This document shows positions 19,740 to 31,160 of a stretch of 64,000 nucleotides of DNA, one piece after another (the stretch's first letter is position 1; every line of letters begins with the position of its first letter). The DNA is from Symbiodinium natans (Eukaryota > Sar > Dinophyceae > Suessiales > Symbiodiniaceae), in assembly GCA_905221605.1 (NCBI GenBank), contig CAJNDS010002712.1, positions 579,501 to 643,500 on the forward strand, given 5' to 3'. Under the pieces are notes generated by a model, which had not been told where the DNA came from, searched no databases, and saw only the letters and a program-made list of their open reading frames with translations. A program made the translations under genes and the position numbers.

Positions 19740-22690
19740 GCCCTGGCTTCGAAGTTGATGGAATTTTAGGGTTTAGGGTTAAGGGCTGCATCCCTCTTTC
19801 AGCCCACGCCGACGCGATGTTCGAATGCCTTCTTCAATGCGTTTTGCCGGTGACAGGTTTTGCTATGGTTTTGCTTGCCACGACCCGACAAGCAGTTTAG
19901 GACGCTGCGCCCCAGGGGTGCAGCGGGCCGTAGACAGTTCCTATGCCAACACAAGTTGAATGGCGTGAAAGGGCCTAGCCAGGCGTCGGAAGATGCGCCA
20001 GAATATAGAAATAGATGAGTATCGTTTATATGTCGCATGTATACTTCTAAAATTCCAGAATATCAGGTATGATACAGTAGTATATAATATGGCAAAATTA
20101 TTGTACTAAGACTAAACTATAGTAAATATAGTATAGTGGAGTATGTATATATCTAATATGTATAGATATATAGATAGATATATGATACAACATCTAGATT
20201 GAGATATATGATGTAATATCTATACACACAAATTCTCTATATATATATATATATATATATATAGACATATTTCCTATAATATGGCTGCATGGCTCAAAAA
20301 GCAGGCTGGATCGGAAGATCGAAGAGCCCACGCCTCGCCATTTCTCTGAGCCATCGAGAGAAGAGCCTGTGAAGAAATCGAGAGCCCCCCGAATCCCTTG
20401 CAGCTGAGGATCTGTTTCTTTAGGGTTTAGGGTTTAGGGTTTAGGGTTTAGGGCTGTAAAGTTTATGGGGTGAAAGGTCCGCGGGAGAAGTGTCAAGGGC
20501 TTAGAAGACATCACCTCGAGGTTGAGCGCCAGTGGCAACTTGGACTTTGCGGACTTCCTCCGGCATGCAGCCTAGTTGTCAGGATTCCTCCTTCTTCCTG
20601 TTTGGGGATTTAACAGGCCGAGAAGGTGTCGAGTCCAGATTCTCGTTTTGAGGCTGGGATTTCATGGCAATCAGTAAGAGGGGAGGGTGCTGGAAATGAT
20701 TCTTGTAGAAGTTGTGAGGGTCGCCACGGGCAAGTAGGAATCAGCAGATGTGGAGGTCGAGCCAGTGGTGCTGCATCATGCGATTGATGTACATGTGCAT
20801 TCTCATTTGGGTGGCAGTGTGCGGCTGAGCGCTAGCCGCTCAGTCCCATGAATCCTGTTTGCACATGTAAGGCCTTATGCCTCATATGCTTGACTCATGT
20901 ACGTAAGAGGCCGTGTCGTCACAAAACCCAGATGCTATTGGAGATTGTAAGGTTGATGAGATGGATGGTCACAGTGGACTTCGGTGGCATCAACAAGTGA
21001 CAGCGAGAGTTGAGATGGCCCACAAGACTTCGCAAGAAGGCGGTAGGCAAACGCATTGTTCCCGCAGAGCGTCCCTGCCCTCTTCAAGTGGAGCTCTCCG
21101 CCCTGCTCAGCTGCGGGTTAGATTTCCTGAGTGCTTTGATTCTCCTGGAGCCTCCTCCTTGACACACAAAGGCTACGTCGCGTTCAAGCGATTATCAACC
21201 CTAAACCCGAAAAAACCACATTCCTGCGAGGCCAGTAGTGTTGAGGTGAGCACTACCTCAACAGGTTGCATGATACCTCGATTTGCACCTTCGTCCCTGA
21301 TCCGCTTCGATTCGATACTCTTCGTGCTATGGCACCAGGTTGTACTACTAATTATTACTAGTTTTTTTCTAATTGTTACTTATTATTACTAATGAGTACC
21401 AATACTAATGATTACTAATCTGTTCTGAACAGGGAATGAAGGATAAAAGAGCCACTGACTCGTAATGGAAGTGGGCCGGCGACTTTGGCCACAAGTCTCA
21501 CAGTGTCTCACCATGGCTTTCCAGGCTGGTTGCAAACATTTGCCTAACAAAGCAGGGCTACAGGCACCTGCCAGCAGGCTTGGTCTGAATGATGTGCCCT
21601 TTTTGATCTTTTCGTACCCTAACGATAAGGAATCTTCTTAGAGTGGGGACCTCTCAAGTGGCCAGAACCTCGACCAACCCCCACACCAGCATCTTGTTGC
21701 AGTAAGCACTCCAAGCGCAAAGGGAGGTGGAGGAGAGGCCCTCTTTAGTTTTTCTAGGGCCTCGGCTTTAGGGTTTAGCGGGGGCGGGATTTCGTCAGAA
21801 AAGCAGGAAGGGTCGTACTTGGTCGTACTTGGTCGTTTCTGCACTTTGGAAGATGCAAGGTGTGGCTTCGCTGAAGCTGGTGAACAATGCTATGATAGGA
21901 GGCCTACGAGGGCCCTGAAGTGTTCAAACCATGGGGACTGCATGAGCCCTAAAATTTGAAGGCGCTCATGGTCCACATACCTCATTCCGGGTTACGGTAG
22001 CAAGGGGTATAAGATACCAACAATAGCGAAGTACTCGTGTCCACGTGGCCAAGGAAGGATTGCGAATGTATAGCATGGCAAGTGAAGCAACCCGCCTGCG
22101 GCAAGTCTCACAGAGTGCAAGGAGCCGCGGTCACCAGCCGATCGCCTCACACGGTTCCTGAGCATTGAACGATGCTAAAAACGGCCCGAAACCCTGTAGG
22201 CGTCCTCATTGGCCCATCCTCCGCACTTTAAGGGATGAATTGGTTTAGTGGTTGAAGGTTTAGGCAGGAAGAAGCTGTCAGATTCGGGCTTCTTCCTCCT
22301 CCAGCGAGTGGAGTCTCGAAGAGTTTGCCGCCCTGGCCCCAGGGAACAGTCATACCGTGTGTAGACCGATTGAGAGGTTTTCATGGCTGTTGACTCAAGT
22401 TCTGGGCTTTATGGAAGCAAGCGCCCTGCGATCAGCCCCCCGCCCATCCCGGACTCCTCGGGCCTTGCAACCTGCATGGGTTTGGGGGTTCAGGGTGTGC
22501 TGGTTGTGTGAGCCTGACTTGGAGCAGACCTGGTTGTAAAAGGGTGTCTCAGGTTCCATGCCAAGCTGACACAAGCCGGACAATTTCTGGATCACCAAAA
22601 TGTCTGTTACACAGGGTTTTCTAGATCGACCTAGGAAGATGAGTCTTCAAAAGCTTGTCCCCTAAAGCAGGGAGGCTTCGGGCCCAACGG
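19740..22690. other. long stretch without a supported gene
   Basis: Contents: an AT-rich block (20040-20280) with a TA tract, five perfect TTTAGGG units (20420-20455), short TAC/ATT-rich sequence (21340-21420), and more telomere-like units. A 159-codon + frame (20913-21392) runs through the AT-rich end and a telomere-like unit and is not credible. A 42-codon frame at about 21511-21639 is possible but unsupported. Confidence 0.5.
20420..20455 (+). repeat. interstitial TTTAGGG array
   Basis: Five tandem perfect TTTAGGG units. This is the plant/dinoflagellate-type telomere unit at an internal site. Confidence 0.9.
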
Positions 22691-22692
22691 CC

Positions 22693-25600
22693 ATGGGCAC
22701 CTTCCGCATCTTCTCTGACCGGTCGGCTTCTGACCTCGACGCCTTCGAATGGAATCCCACCATGGACCCTTGCACCTAAACATGAGGTTTTGACACCCCC
22801 TGTTTTGGCACCTTAATCTCGAAGGAATGTACAGCCCAGTGCAGCCCCCCCCCCCGCTAAACATAAAGGAAAGCGAGGCAGCTTTGCACGGTCGACGGAG
22901 TTTTGTTTAGGGGTTTCGGGCTCATGGCGCCACTCGTGACGCAAGTCCTTTCGTCGTGTGCCTTCAACCCTAAACCCTAAATCCCGCCTGCGTCAGCTGG
23001 CATGAGAGTCGAAACCCCAAATCCCCCCCCCCCCTCCCCCCCGGACGGAGAAGAGAGGACTTGCTGGCGTGCCTCACCGCGCCGCCGGACTCGACCATGA
23101 GTATCTACCGCCTGCTCTCGGAGGATCAAAGCTTCTTGGTGCAAGGTTTAGGGTTTATAGGGTTTAGGGCAACTCGGGCTGCAAGCCGAGCAGAAGCTCT
23201 ATCAAGCCCTAAAAGCCCTGAACCCCAGAAAGGCCCAAAGCTGCTCTCCGAGAAGATCACTGGCGTCGGCTCCGCCTTGGCCTGGTCTCCCTGTGGGAGG
23301 CGCCTGGTTGTCGGAGATCGCCTGGGTGGTGTCGCCATCTACGACGGTGCCTGGGGTTGGATCCCACTCAAATATTGGATTTTGGAATCCCAGAGTCCAT
23401 GTTCCTGTATAGAATGTGCCTGTTGGGCCCTGAAGCCGCTATGCTCTAGGCGCTAGGAGCCCCTTTAAGGAACTAGACTATATTAGGTACATGGACACTT
23501 CGGGAAGAAGACCCAAGTGGCAGATATCCACCCTTATCAAAACGCATTTATGGCATATCCACATGTTTAAGTCTTTGGCGAAGTCTTTGGGGAATGAAGC
23601 AGGACTGTGTACTGAGCCAGGTGAGTCTGGGGCGGTGCTCCACGCCCGGCGCTCCCACACGGAGGCTGTGACCGCCTTCTGCTGGGTGGAGTGCGGTGCT
23701 GGCTTCGAGGATCCCGCTTGGTTGCAGCTCCTGCCGCCTCTGTTGTCAGTTCCCAGTGCACCGAGCAACATGTTCCTTGGGGACCAAATGAACCCTAAAA
23801 TTGAGGTCATATACCCTGTACGGCCATGATCCCTTTCAAGGTACATGGAACCAGAAACCCTTTTTTAAAATCATTCGGTTTCCAAGGTTTGCGGAGCCAC
23901 GTGAAGAAGTGCTCAGCTCCCCTGCTGGGCTTACGCTTCTGGCCTCTGTCGATGAGGGTGGCCACGTGGTCATCGCAGCTGGGGGCACCTTCCCGGTGCA
24001 GGTTCAGGACTTGCCTTCGCTGCGCCCCACGGCCATACAGCTGTCACCTGACTGTCGCTGCCTGGCGGTGCTAGGTCACCCTCGCCCGTCGGAATCAGGT
24101 GCTGCTGCATGTGATTCCCCAGGTACACCTTCCCTGCTGTCTCCAAGGCAGAGCCCTGCCAAGGAGGACAAGGCTGGTAAAGCCTCAGGTCTGACGGTGA
24201 TGGTCCTGGACGTCCGGAAGTTGGCCATCCGTCGACGGGAGCTCGCTCAAAGTGCTTCGCTGGTGGAACGGTTGTCTGCTGTGGCAGCTTACGCCCAGCA
24301 AGCGGTCGACACGCTGGCGAATGTCTGGCGGAGTGCAGCCAGCACCTTCGTGAACAAGATGAGGGCCTTCTTCGACTGTCTCCAAGCCTACTCGGGAGAT
24401 CCTGACACTGACGTCCATTCGGAGCTATTGTTCACCCTCTGCACAGGAAACCCTTCGGACGCCTTGCATGCCTTCTTGACTCGGCAGACGACGCCACAGC
24501 AACTGTCGAGAATTGAGAAAGGCATCATGCAGGCGCTGGACTATGTCGACCTTGTCACGTGCACGCGCCTCCAGGCATTTCTGCAAAGTGCAAACCTCAA
24601 GTCCTTGCCCTACTAGAATTCTGGCCTTTTTAGTCTCATTGCAAAAAGCCAGAACGAAACCCTGTGCACAAAACCTCCCAAATCCTAAATGTTAAAAGAA
24701 GAAGGACGCTTTGCGCCGGGCACGCCTGCACAAGGATTGAGGGTTAAGGAGTTCAGGGAATGGCCACGTACAAGGCCTGCTGTGGCCTTGAGGGAAACAT
24801 GACGCGCCGTTCGGCAAAACTGTTGCGAGGTGGCGGTGCAGCACCTGTTAGCCATCCTCCAGGACCTGAAGGCATGCAGCGGCCGGCAGCGCTTCAAGAC
24901 CATTGGCTTGGATTTAGAGCTGCTGCTTCAGCTCGAAGTGCAAACTCTCCGCTTCGCTTCCTTGAGCGAGCACCTGCTGCTGGAGTGTTCACAAGCCCGC
25001 TCCTTCGCCCGGACGCTGTTCCAGCTGCTTCTCTTCCAGGCCCAGAAGCTCACAGAGAGCGCCGAGGGTACACCATCGACTCGGCCCGACAACCGGGGTG
25101 CGACTGCCAGCGTTGCGTTGGGAACCAAGAACGAAGACGTGGATTGCTTCGTGGCCGCCATGCGCGGCCGCCGCTCGCTGGAGTTGGAGGAGGTGTCCCA
25201 ACGAATCGGCAAGCCGCAGGCTAAGCCAGAAGCAAAGCCAGAAGCGACAAGCGAGGAGTCCTTGGTGGCGCAGCTGGCGATGCTGGCGACGACCGCCGAA
25301 GGCCTGGGACAGCGACTTTGTACCACCATGGCCCGGCAGAGCTGCAAGTTGGCCGAGAGGCATCTGGAGCTGGCACCCCCGTGGCGGAGCCTGCGGCCAG
25401 AGCTTGCTTGGAGTGACGTGCCCAGCCCTCGTGGCTTGGGGCGGCCAGTGGTGCATATGGTTTGGGAGGATCGTGTTCGCCAGGAAGAGTTGGCCGAAAC
25501 CCTGCGCGAGGGACTGCGGTTGGTCTGGTGCGATGGCACCGACATGGGGGCGCAGCTTGTCCTTGCACGGCTTCACCTGGAGGTTGGGAGATGTGGAACA

Positions 25601-25981
25601 GCCATCCAGCCAGAGCTGGAAATGGCCAAGCTGAGTGCTAATACTTCCGGCTCAGGGCACTTGCTCCTCTGTCGCAGCTATGATGCTGCGCGTGTGGCGG
25701 TCCTTCTGCAGGACGGCAAGCTGATGACCACGCAAGTGTGCTTGATTGACCTGAGCGCGATTCCGTTCCGCAAGGAGCTGCCGGTGCCGCTAACACTGTG
25801 GACGGAGCTCCCGCAAGATGCAGTGCGCCAAAGTGAGCCGCTGCCAGAGAGCTATTGGTGGGCATCCTCGATGCGTGTCATGAGCCAGCGGGGAGTTTGT
25901 TCAGTTTATTCTTCGAGGGCCAGGCGGCTGCTCACGCTGGACATGGAGGCAGATGAGGATGATATGGAAGACGACCCATGA
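22693..25981 (+). CDS. APC4: anaphase-promoting complex subunit 4, six exons
   Basis: My exon model is 22693-22764, 23058-23145, 23233-23346, 23621-23789, 23887-24574 and 24830-25981. The joined length is 2283 nt, giving 760 residues, close to the roughly 800 of animal APC4. All phases match and all acceptors are AG|G. Donors are GA (22765), GT (23146), GT (23347), GA (23790) and GC (24575). The N-terminal half is WD40-like: FEWNP then DLLACLTAPPD, ALAWSPCGRRLVVGDRLGG, and SHTEAVTAFCWVECG. The second half is the helical APC4 domain, including ELLFTLCTGNPSDALHAFLT, HLLAILQDLKACSG and QARSFARTLFQLLLFQAQKL. The C-terminus is acidic (ADEDDMEDDP), as in other APC4 proteins. APC4 is a scaffold of the APC/C ubiquitin ligase that drives mitotic exit; it bridges APC1/APC5 and other platform subunits. 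The GA donor at 23790 is chosen because the nearby GT at 23806 is out of phase. Introns contain telomere-like repeats. Confidence 0.85.
23146..23232 (+). repeat. APC4 intron 2, made of telomere-like repeat
   Basis: This 87-bp intron begins GTTTAGGGTTTATAGGG, so its 5' splice site is the first GT of a TTTAGGG unit. It ends AAAG. Exon phases on both sides (1 and 1) agree with removal of exactly these bases. Confidence 0.7.
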
Positions 25982-26660
25982 GGCAAACAGAAATTGAAAT
26001 TGCGGTCATGAGTTTAAAGTTTAAGCAAAATGTCATCCAACATGCGTGAGGTGTTTTTCAACTGCCAGTGAATCTGGTTATTTGTGTGGGTGCTCAGATC
26101 AACGTCAAGCGCATGTGCTATCAGAGTCCAGGTATGCTACGACTCCAAGACCAAGCCTTATAGCCTGCTCGTTCATCTCTGAGTTGTCTGCTTTGGCTGC
26201 CTCAGGAGAGGGATCGCCAGCCCCCTGAACATGACACCCGCATGCTGACCCAGGCCAATGGTTTTTTATATCTCAATAAAGCTTCAAGACACCTCAACCT
26301 CTTAGAGCTAAATCTTTTTGAGCCTGGAAGTCCCTTCCAACAAGCGTACATTAGCTGAACCCAGCACTGTACTCCTGAATACCTTGATCTTGAGCAGCTT
26401 CAGAGATCGAACGAGCCACTTCTAGCCCACACCATGAAGACAGCACACCTTCCTGGCTGACCAAACACACCGCACAACGTCCTCCATTGTGCACGGGATG
26501 GTCGTCAGCCAGGCCGTTGCCATGGGAGTGGGTGTGGGGGTTTAAGGTTTAGGGCTTGGCATTTTCCCCTGGTCTCAATCCAGACTAGGGTAGACAAGAA
26601 ACTTCTGGACTGTTTTGCAAACCCAAAACTTTGGCCCCCCCCTACAACCGAAGTGCTCAG
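25982..26660. other. APC4 downstream region
   Basis: Presumed 3' UTR and intergenic sequence. An AATAAA-like motif (TCAATAAAG) lies at 26273. Telomere-like units occur at 26536-26555. No gene is seen. Confidence 0.4.
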
Positions 26661-26705
26661 ATGGCAGCGTTCGACACACAAACCTCTCCCCAGAACATGG
26701 TCAAG
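26661..26705 (+). CDS. candidate first exon (15 codons)
   Basis: ATG at 26661, reading MAAFDTQTSPQNMVK, ends at a canonical donor AAG|GTAGGA. It could lead into the reading frame at 26983 but the join is not proven. Confidence 0.3.
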
Positions 26706-26873
26706 GTAGGAGCCCTGTTCTGCTAAGGCCTGTCCTTGAGAGGGACTCTCGTCCGTGGTGCTTGACCATCCCCCCCCGAAGCCCGGCGCTGACACCCATG
26801 TTGAAAGGTGGCTCGGCAGGCCTCAACATCGGCCCTAGGCTCCTTCGCAGCGTACCTCGGGACAAGTTTGCCA

Positions 26874-26903
26874 GGGTTTAGGGTTTAGGGTTTAGGGTTA
26901 TAG
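26874..26903 (+). repeat. interstitial TTTAGGG array
   Basis: Three to four tandem TTTAGGG units between two coding-like segments, presumably in an intron. Confidence 0.85.
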
Positions 26904-26982
26904 GCTTTAGACAGGAGCCCTGAAGCAACAAAAGGGCTTAGAGAGGGTTCAATAGGGGTTTTTGGCTTTGTGACTGAAGGGT

Positions 26983-27222
26983 ATGACTTTGTCACTGGTG
27001 GCGCCGTTGAACGCAGCGGATCTACGCGACAGCTTGCGGCACTTTCTGATGCTGCGACCAATGTTCTGCGTCCAAGTCCTACTGCCCACTTACACGATTG
27101 AAGAACACTTAGTCATGCTTAGGAAGCTCCATTACGATATGCTGCGAGATGATCATCTTGTCCTCATGTTTGAGACTGTTCGTGTTGATTGGCTTGCTAG
27201 AGTTTGGGAATCCAGTCAGTAG
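26983..27222 (+). CDS. 79-residue ORF whose 3' end is repeated at 1.5 kb
   Basis: ATG to TAG, with a soluble-protein composition: NAADLRDSLRHFLMLRP, then TIEEHLVMLRKLHYDMLRDD and ETVRVDWLARVWESSQ. The last 17 codons and the stop recur at 1469-1522 in the same frame with mostly silent differences, which supports the frame. A second open frame (from GG at 26980, reading YDFVTGGAVERSGSTRQLAA) overlaps its 5' part, so the exon could instead be read that way. It may be part of a gene or a mobile element; no family is recognised. Confidence 0.4.
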   Translation: MTLSLVAPLNAADLRDSLRHFLMLRPMFCVQVLLPTYTIEEHLVMLRKLHYDMLRDDHLVLMFETVRVDWLARVWESSQ

Positions 27223-27224
27223 CA

Positions 27225-28640
27225 CTGGGGGCCTGTGCTCGGATGCAACAAGGCTTTATGGGGGCTAGTGATTGCCAGAAGAATCCTGAAATTCTGCAAT
27301 CAGAAGCTGCAAGAAGGTTTTGTGTAAGCTAGGGATCTTCACCAACACAGAGCAGAGAAGAACAGAGCGAGAAAGTTCGGGCGACTTGTCAGTGTTTATT
27401 GTGCACATTTGGGAGGTTCTTCATTGGGGGTTTCGTGGCCTTTCAATTGAACTGTAGCTAGACTGTCATGTTACTTGGCTCCTACTTGTAAGGCAGGGTT
27501 CACGTGGCTTCCATGAACAGACCAGGAAAGGTGAGCAGGGCAATAGCAGTCAGAACACTGGCTTGTCGACGTGCGCGGCATAGCAACACTGACGCTAGCC
27601 AAGCTCTAAACCACCAAATGCCACTAAACAACCAAGACACCCAAACCCAAACCTCACAGCCCCAAACACATTCAGCAACGGGTTGGGAGGCGGGGGGGGG
27701 GCAAATTTTCCCTAAGATTCATAGGTTACTCGGAAGGAGCTACGGTTGTCGACGGACCACCTGTGCAGCAGACACTTCTGGAATTAGATCGGGTCTACCG
27801 GGATATCTCAATGGGGGAATTCGAACCCTTCGGAAAAGTTCTGCGCTTACGTACAAAATGCACCACCCTGATGGCTTCTCGCTGAGATTTGCTTTAAAAC
27901 AACACAGTCCAGCTTTGCAGTTCGGGCTTTTGACATGAAAGCCACGGCGCAAAATTTACATGAGCCCCGCAGAGCTGCACGTGACAGGTTTTGCAGCTAC
28001 ATTGGCGTGTGCCACTACGCGTGCAGCCCAAGCATGGGAGGTCTTAACAGAATAGAGTTGACTTGCTTCCGGTCGGATACTTGAGAATCCTTGTCAATGG
28101 ATGTGGTGATTGTGTCCTACATGCTTGTCACCTGCTGTTTGCTAGCGGTTTTCTTTTGCCGTCGCTAGCCTGCCGCCCCACGAAGATGAAAGAGTCAGTT
28201 GCCTGGCAGATCATGGGTTGTTTGGAGCTTGCAGCGACAGCGATTCTGTCCTCAAGCAACCCTTTGCCTTAAATCTGGAGCAATGCAGCCATCTGGGCTG
28301 CAGTTGTACACTGAAGGCGCGCTCAAGGTGACTCAATGCCTTCCCCCTGTGATTCAATCCGCCCAAAGCAGGGATCTTATCAGTACATGTCCAATGTCGT
28401 AAGACTTTTTTGGCGAGTTAAATCTTTGAGGGGAAAGATGAGAGATTAGTGAGAGTGGGTAAAACAAACCGACCTGGACACCTTTATTAGCAGGCTGCAA
28501 GCTGGTATTCAGTCGTTTTGCCAACAGCAGCTGTAGCTGAAGTTGTTCTAAGAGGCTTCCAATAGGCATCTGATTGCATCGTCGACGGGTCACATTTCCG
28601 TTGCAGGATAGAAGAAGCCTTGCCTGCGGTGTCGGCGGCT
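27225..28640. other. stretch without a supported gene
   Basis: A 144-codon + frame (27504-27938) and a 69-codon frame (28063-28272) are open but have no domain. The second could supply 5' leader sequence for the methyltransferase gene. A G-run lies near 27690-27700. Confidence 0.4.
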
Positions 28641-28646
28641 GTTGCG

Positions 28647-29826
28647 ATGGTTTGGGTCCGGATGTTAAAGGTGCTGGCCATGGTGGCACTCACGATCACC
28701 TTGCTGATGCTGGCGCATTCACATGCTCTGTTCTCGTTGATGAGTGGCCAAGAGTCGGCGTTTGTGATCGAAAGGCAGAGAGGGCAGAGTCCACTGGATG
28801 TCGAAGTTGAGAAGATGCCTACCGTGATCACAGCCTTGGACCACCTCGAGCGAATGATGTTGCACGTGGAGCAGATGTCTTCGAGGCTTATTAGAAGCGC
28901 TCAGCTCACAAGCACGCAGAGCACTGTGAACGGAATCCAGCTTCCTGAGCTGGAGCAGAGTTTGGAGGCTGCATACTGGTTTCAGCGTCAAGAGCTGGAC
29001 AAATTGCCGAGTCCACACTTTTCAGGTCTCGAACCGAACTGGCCCTGCTTCTGGGGCAAGGAGCTAGTCGGGGGTGATCTTGGTGATGCCGGCAGGTGGA
29101 TCTGCGGGGCAGGCTTTCTTCGAGACCCCTGCGTGATGTACTCCTTCCGTTTTGGCAATGCCGGCAACAGCAAGTTCGAGCTTGCGGTGGCCGGCTTCGG
29201 GTGCGCCGTACACATCCATGATCCCACCGATGCAGCACCGGAAGGCCTTGAAGAACTGAGCTCTCACTTCCACAGCGTGACCAAACTGAGTTATGTGCAA
29301 CACATGTCCTAGCTAGTCTTTTCATATTCCTAGTTCTTCCAAAAAGCTCCAAGAACGGTTTTTGTGTTGTTTTGCCGACTTGGTGCTCGCAGAAAGAGCA
29401 GCACAGGTAGGACTTGGGGACCACGATGGCAAGTTGGAGCTGGGACGTGGTTCTTGGCACCTCACACGACTGAAAGGGATTCCTGTGCAAACTCTGCAGA
29501 CCATCATGAGGGAACACGGTCATCGCCACCTTGACGTGCTGAGAATCGACATCGAAGGCCTGGAGTATTCTGTGATTTCGAGCCTGAACGCGTCTGGCTG
29601 GCCTTCGATCGGCCAAGTGCTCATCGAGGTGCATGTTCTGAAGCCCCCGAGGTACCGGCAGTGGCTCCTCCAGCTGGTAGGTCAGCTTGAGTCGGCTGGT
29701 TTTCGCTTAGTCCACAAGGCTCTCAATATCCAATCCCCCCATGGCTGCCTCCGATACACCTTCATCCAGCGAGGTTGGAGGCCAGAAATCAAGGAGTACA
29801 GCATGACCTCCACGCAGCACTCCTGA
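28647..29826 (+). CDS. membrane-anchored METTL24-like (FkbM-type) methyltransferase, two exons
   Basis: Exons are 28647-29276 and 29407-29826, joined across a GT-AG intron (AGC|GTGACC to CACAG|GTAGGA) in phase 0, giving 349 residues. The ATG at 28647 begins a signal-anchor helix (about residues 6-28, MLKVLAMVALTITLLML), so the protein is probably type II in the Golgi or ER. The catalytic part resembles the METTL24 / Methyltransf_22 family: GRWICGAG (150s), CVMYSFRFGNAG with the FE/FELAV glycine-rich SAM region, and HIHDPT. After the intron come VGLGDHDG and LDVLRIDIEGLEYSVISSL, the FkbM-type DVLKIDIEGxE motif. These families methylate small molecules or glycans using SAM; the substrate here is unknown. 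The precise match of HFHS|VGLGD across the intron supports the splice model. Confidence 0.75.
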
Positions 29827-29829
29827 TCA

Positions 29830-31105
29830 CAAAAGGTTGGCTGAGGTATGATTCTGTGGGGCGAGCTGGTCATACAGACTCTGGACTTGGGAGTTGTGAT
29901 AGTTGCTCGCTCCTTTCCGGCTTGCCCAGATTTCGCACCCTAATGAAAGATGCCGAGTCATACTGCAGCACTTCGTTCCATTTCGCCGAGCGGATAAGCA
30001 CCTGAATTATCTTGAGTTCTTTCATTCCCCCCCCCCCCCCCTCCTCCACATGCCGTGACATCAAAGTTGCTGTTTGCAATGGCGGTGCTGCCCGCCGCTA
30101 CCGGATGATTCCGCACGCCAGTGCTGGCTACGGACTACCAGGCACCCAGCCTCAGCTAAGAGTTTCTTTTTCCCGAGCGCATGGATGACATGCATGAATC
30201 AAGAAGTGCATGTTGGACGAAAACCTGACAACAGTTCAAGGTTTGGCTGGGTTGAAGTGAAGACAGCAGGCACTACGTGAAGTGTGTGTTTGCAGCATAC
30301 TGGCCAGGCTTCTTTTGTGATGTAGGTGCACATGCGGCTGGTAGTAGGGGCCTCTGTGGTCTTACGCGCCAAAGGGTGGCCACAGTTGACGTTGTTGTTT
30401 TCCAACCTTATGGTTGGGCCTCAATACATGAGGGAATCACGCCACACATAGCCAGGCTCGGGCAGGTCGGCTTTTCGTCCTGTCGCGCGAAAAACACCTG
30501 GAAGTCAGAGAATGCCACAGGCTGGCTTTGAACACGCGACGCTGGAAGACTGGGGCCAGAGCATCTCATATACCCCCCACCCCCCCCCCCTCACCCCCCG
30601 AAAAAAAGGGAAACAACTGAAGCAAATGTGTATGTTTATACCTGGGAGCGGGCTGGGCAGAAAGGGCAGCAGTCGAGTCCCTTGTGGAAATATTTATACC
30701 ACGAAAGGGAGCAATGCCTATTTCCGGAAATTGGAGTTTTCAGCTACGAGACCAAGGCGCCGGTGGCGAGGAGGATGTCTTGGGAGCGCTGCTGATTGCA
30801 CAGGACCCAAGAGTCTAAGGGCTTGGGTTTTATAGGGTATACAAAAAGTGATATATATATATATATACACATACATGGGTTCCCCAATCAAGGGCCCTTG
30901 TGAAGAGACCATGTAATTACCCTAACAAGGAGCGCACCCTCCCCCCCGGGGCCGTTGGGAGCTGGTTTGCAGAAAGTGACTTCCCGCATGGCTCTGCAAA
31001 AAAGTGGCATCCTTCAAGACGGAAGTAGCCCTGCTGCAGCCAACCCTCCGTCCCCCTGCAAAGCATGCACTTGAGCGCAACCCCTTCTACACACTCTTGA
31101 CTGTT
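29830..31105. other. methyltransferase 3' region and non-coding DNA
   Basis: A C-run lies at 30027-30042, a C-rich run at 30574-30596 and a TA tract at 30849-30866. No gene is supported. Confidence 0.45.
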
Positions 31106-31109
31106 CGAG

Positions 31110-31160
31110 GAGCGCCTCAGCCGTGCGCAGAATCTCCGAGAGCTCACAGAGTCGCGGCAG
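31110..31160 (+). CDS. candidate coiled-coil mini-exon (51 nt)
   Basis: TTCGAG|G acceptor and CAG|GTGCGC donor bound 17 codons reading ERLSRAQNLRELTESRQ, in phase 0. The heptad-like pattern is typical of coiled-coil proteins. Confidence 0.4.

Noticed and set aside
20913-21392. 159-codon + frame
   Set aside because: It contains a telomere-like unit and ends in AT-rich low-complexity sequence; no domain.
27800-27850. Possible tRNA T-arm (GGTTCGAA on the minus strand)
   Set aside because: The flanking bases do not form a T-stem or acceptor stem, so there is no cloverleaf.
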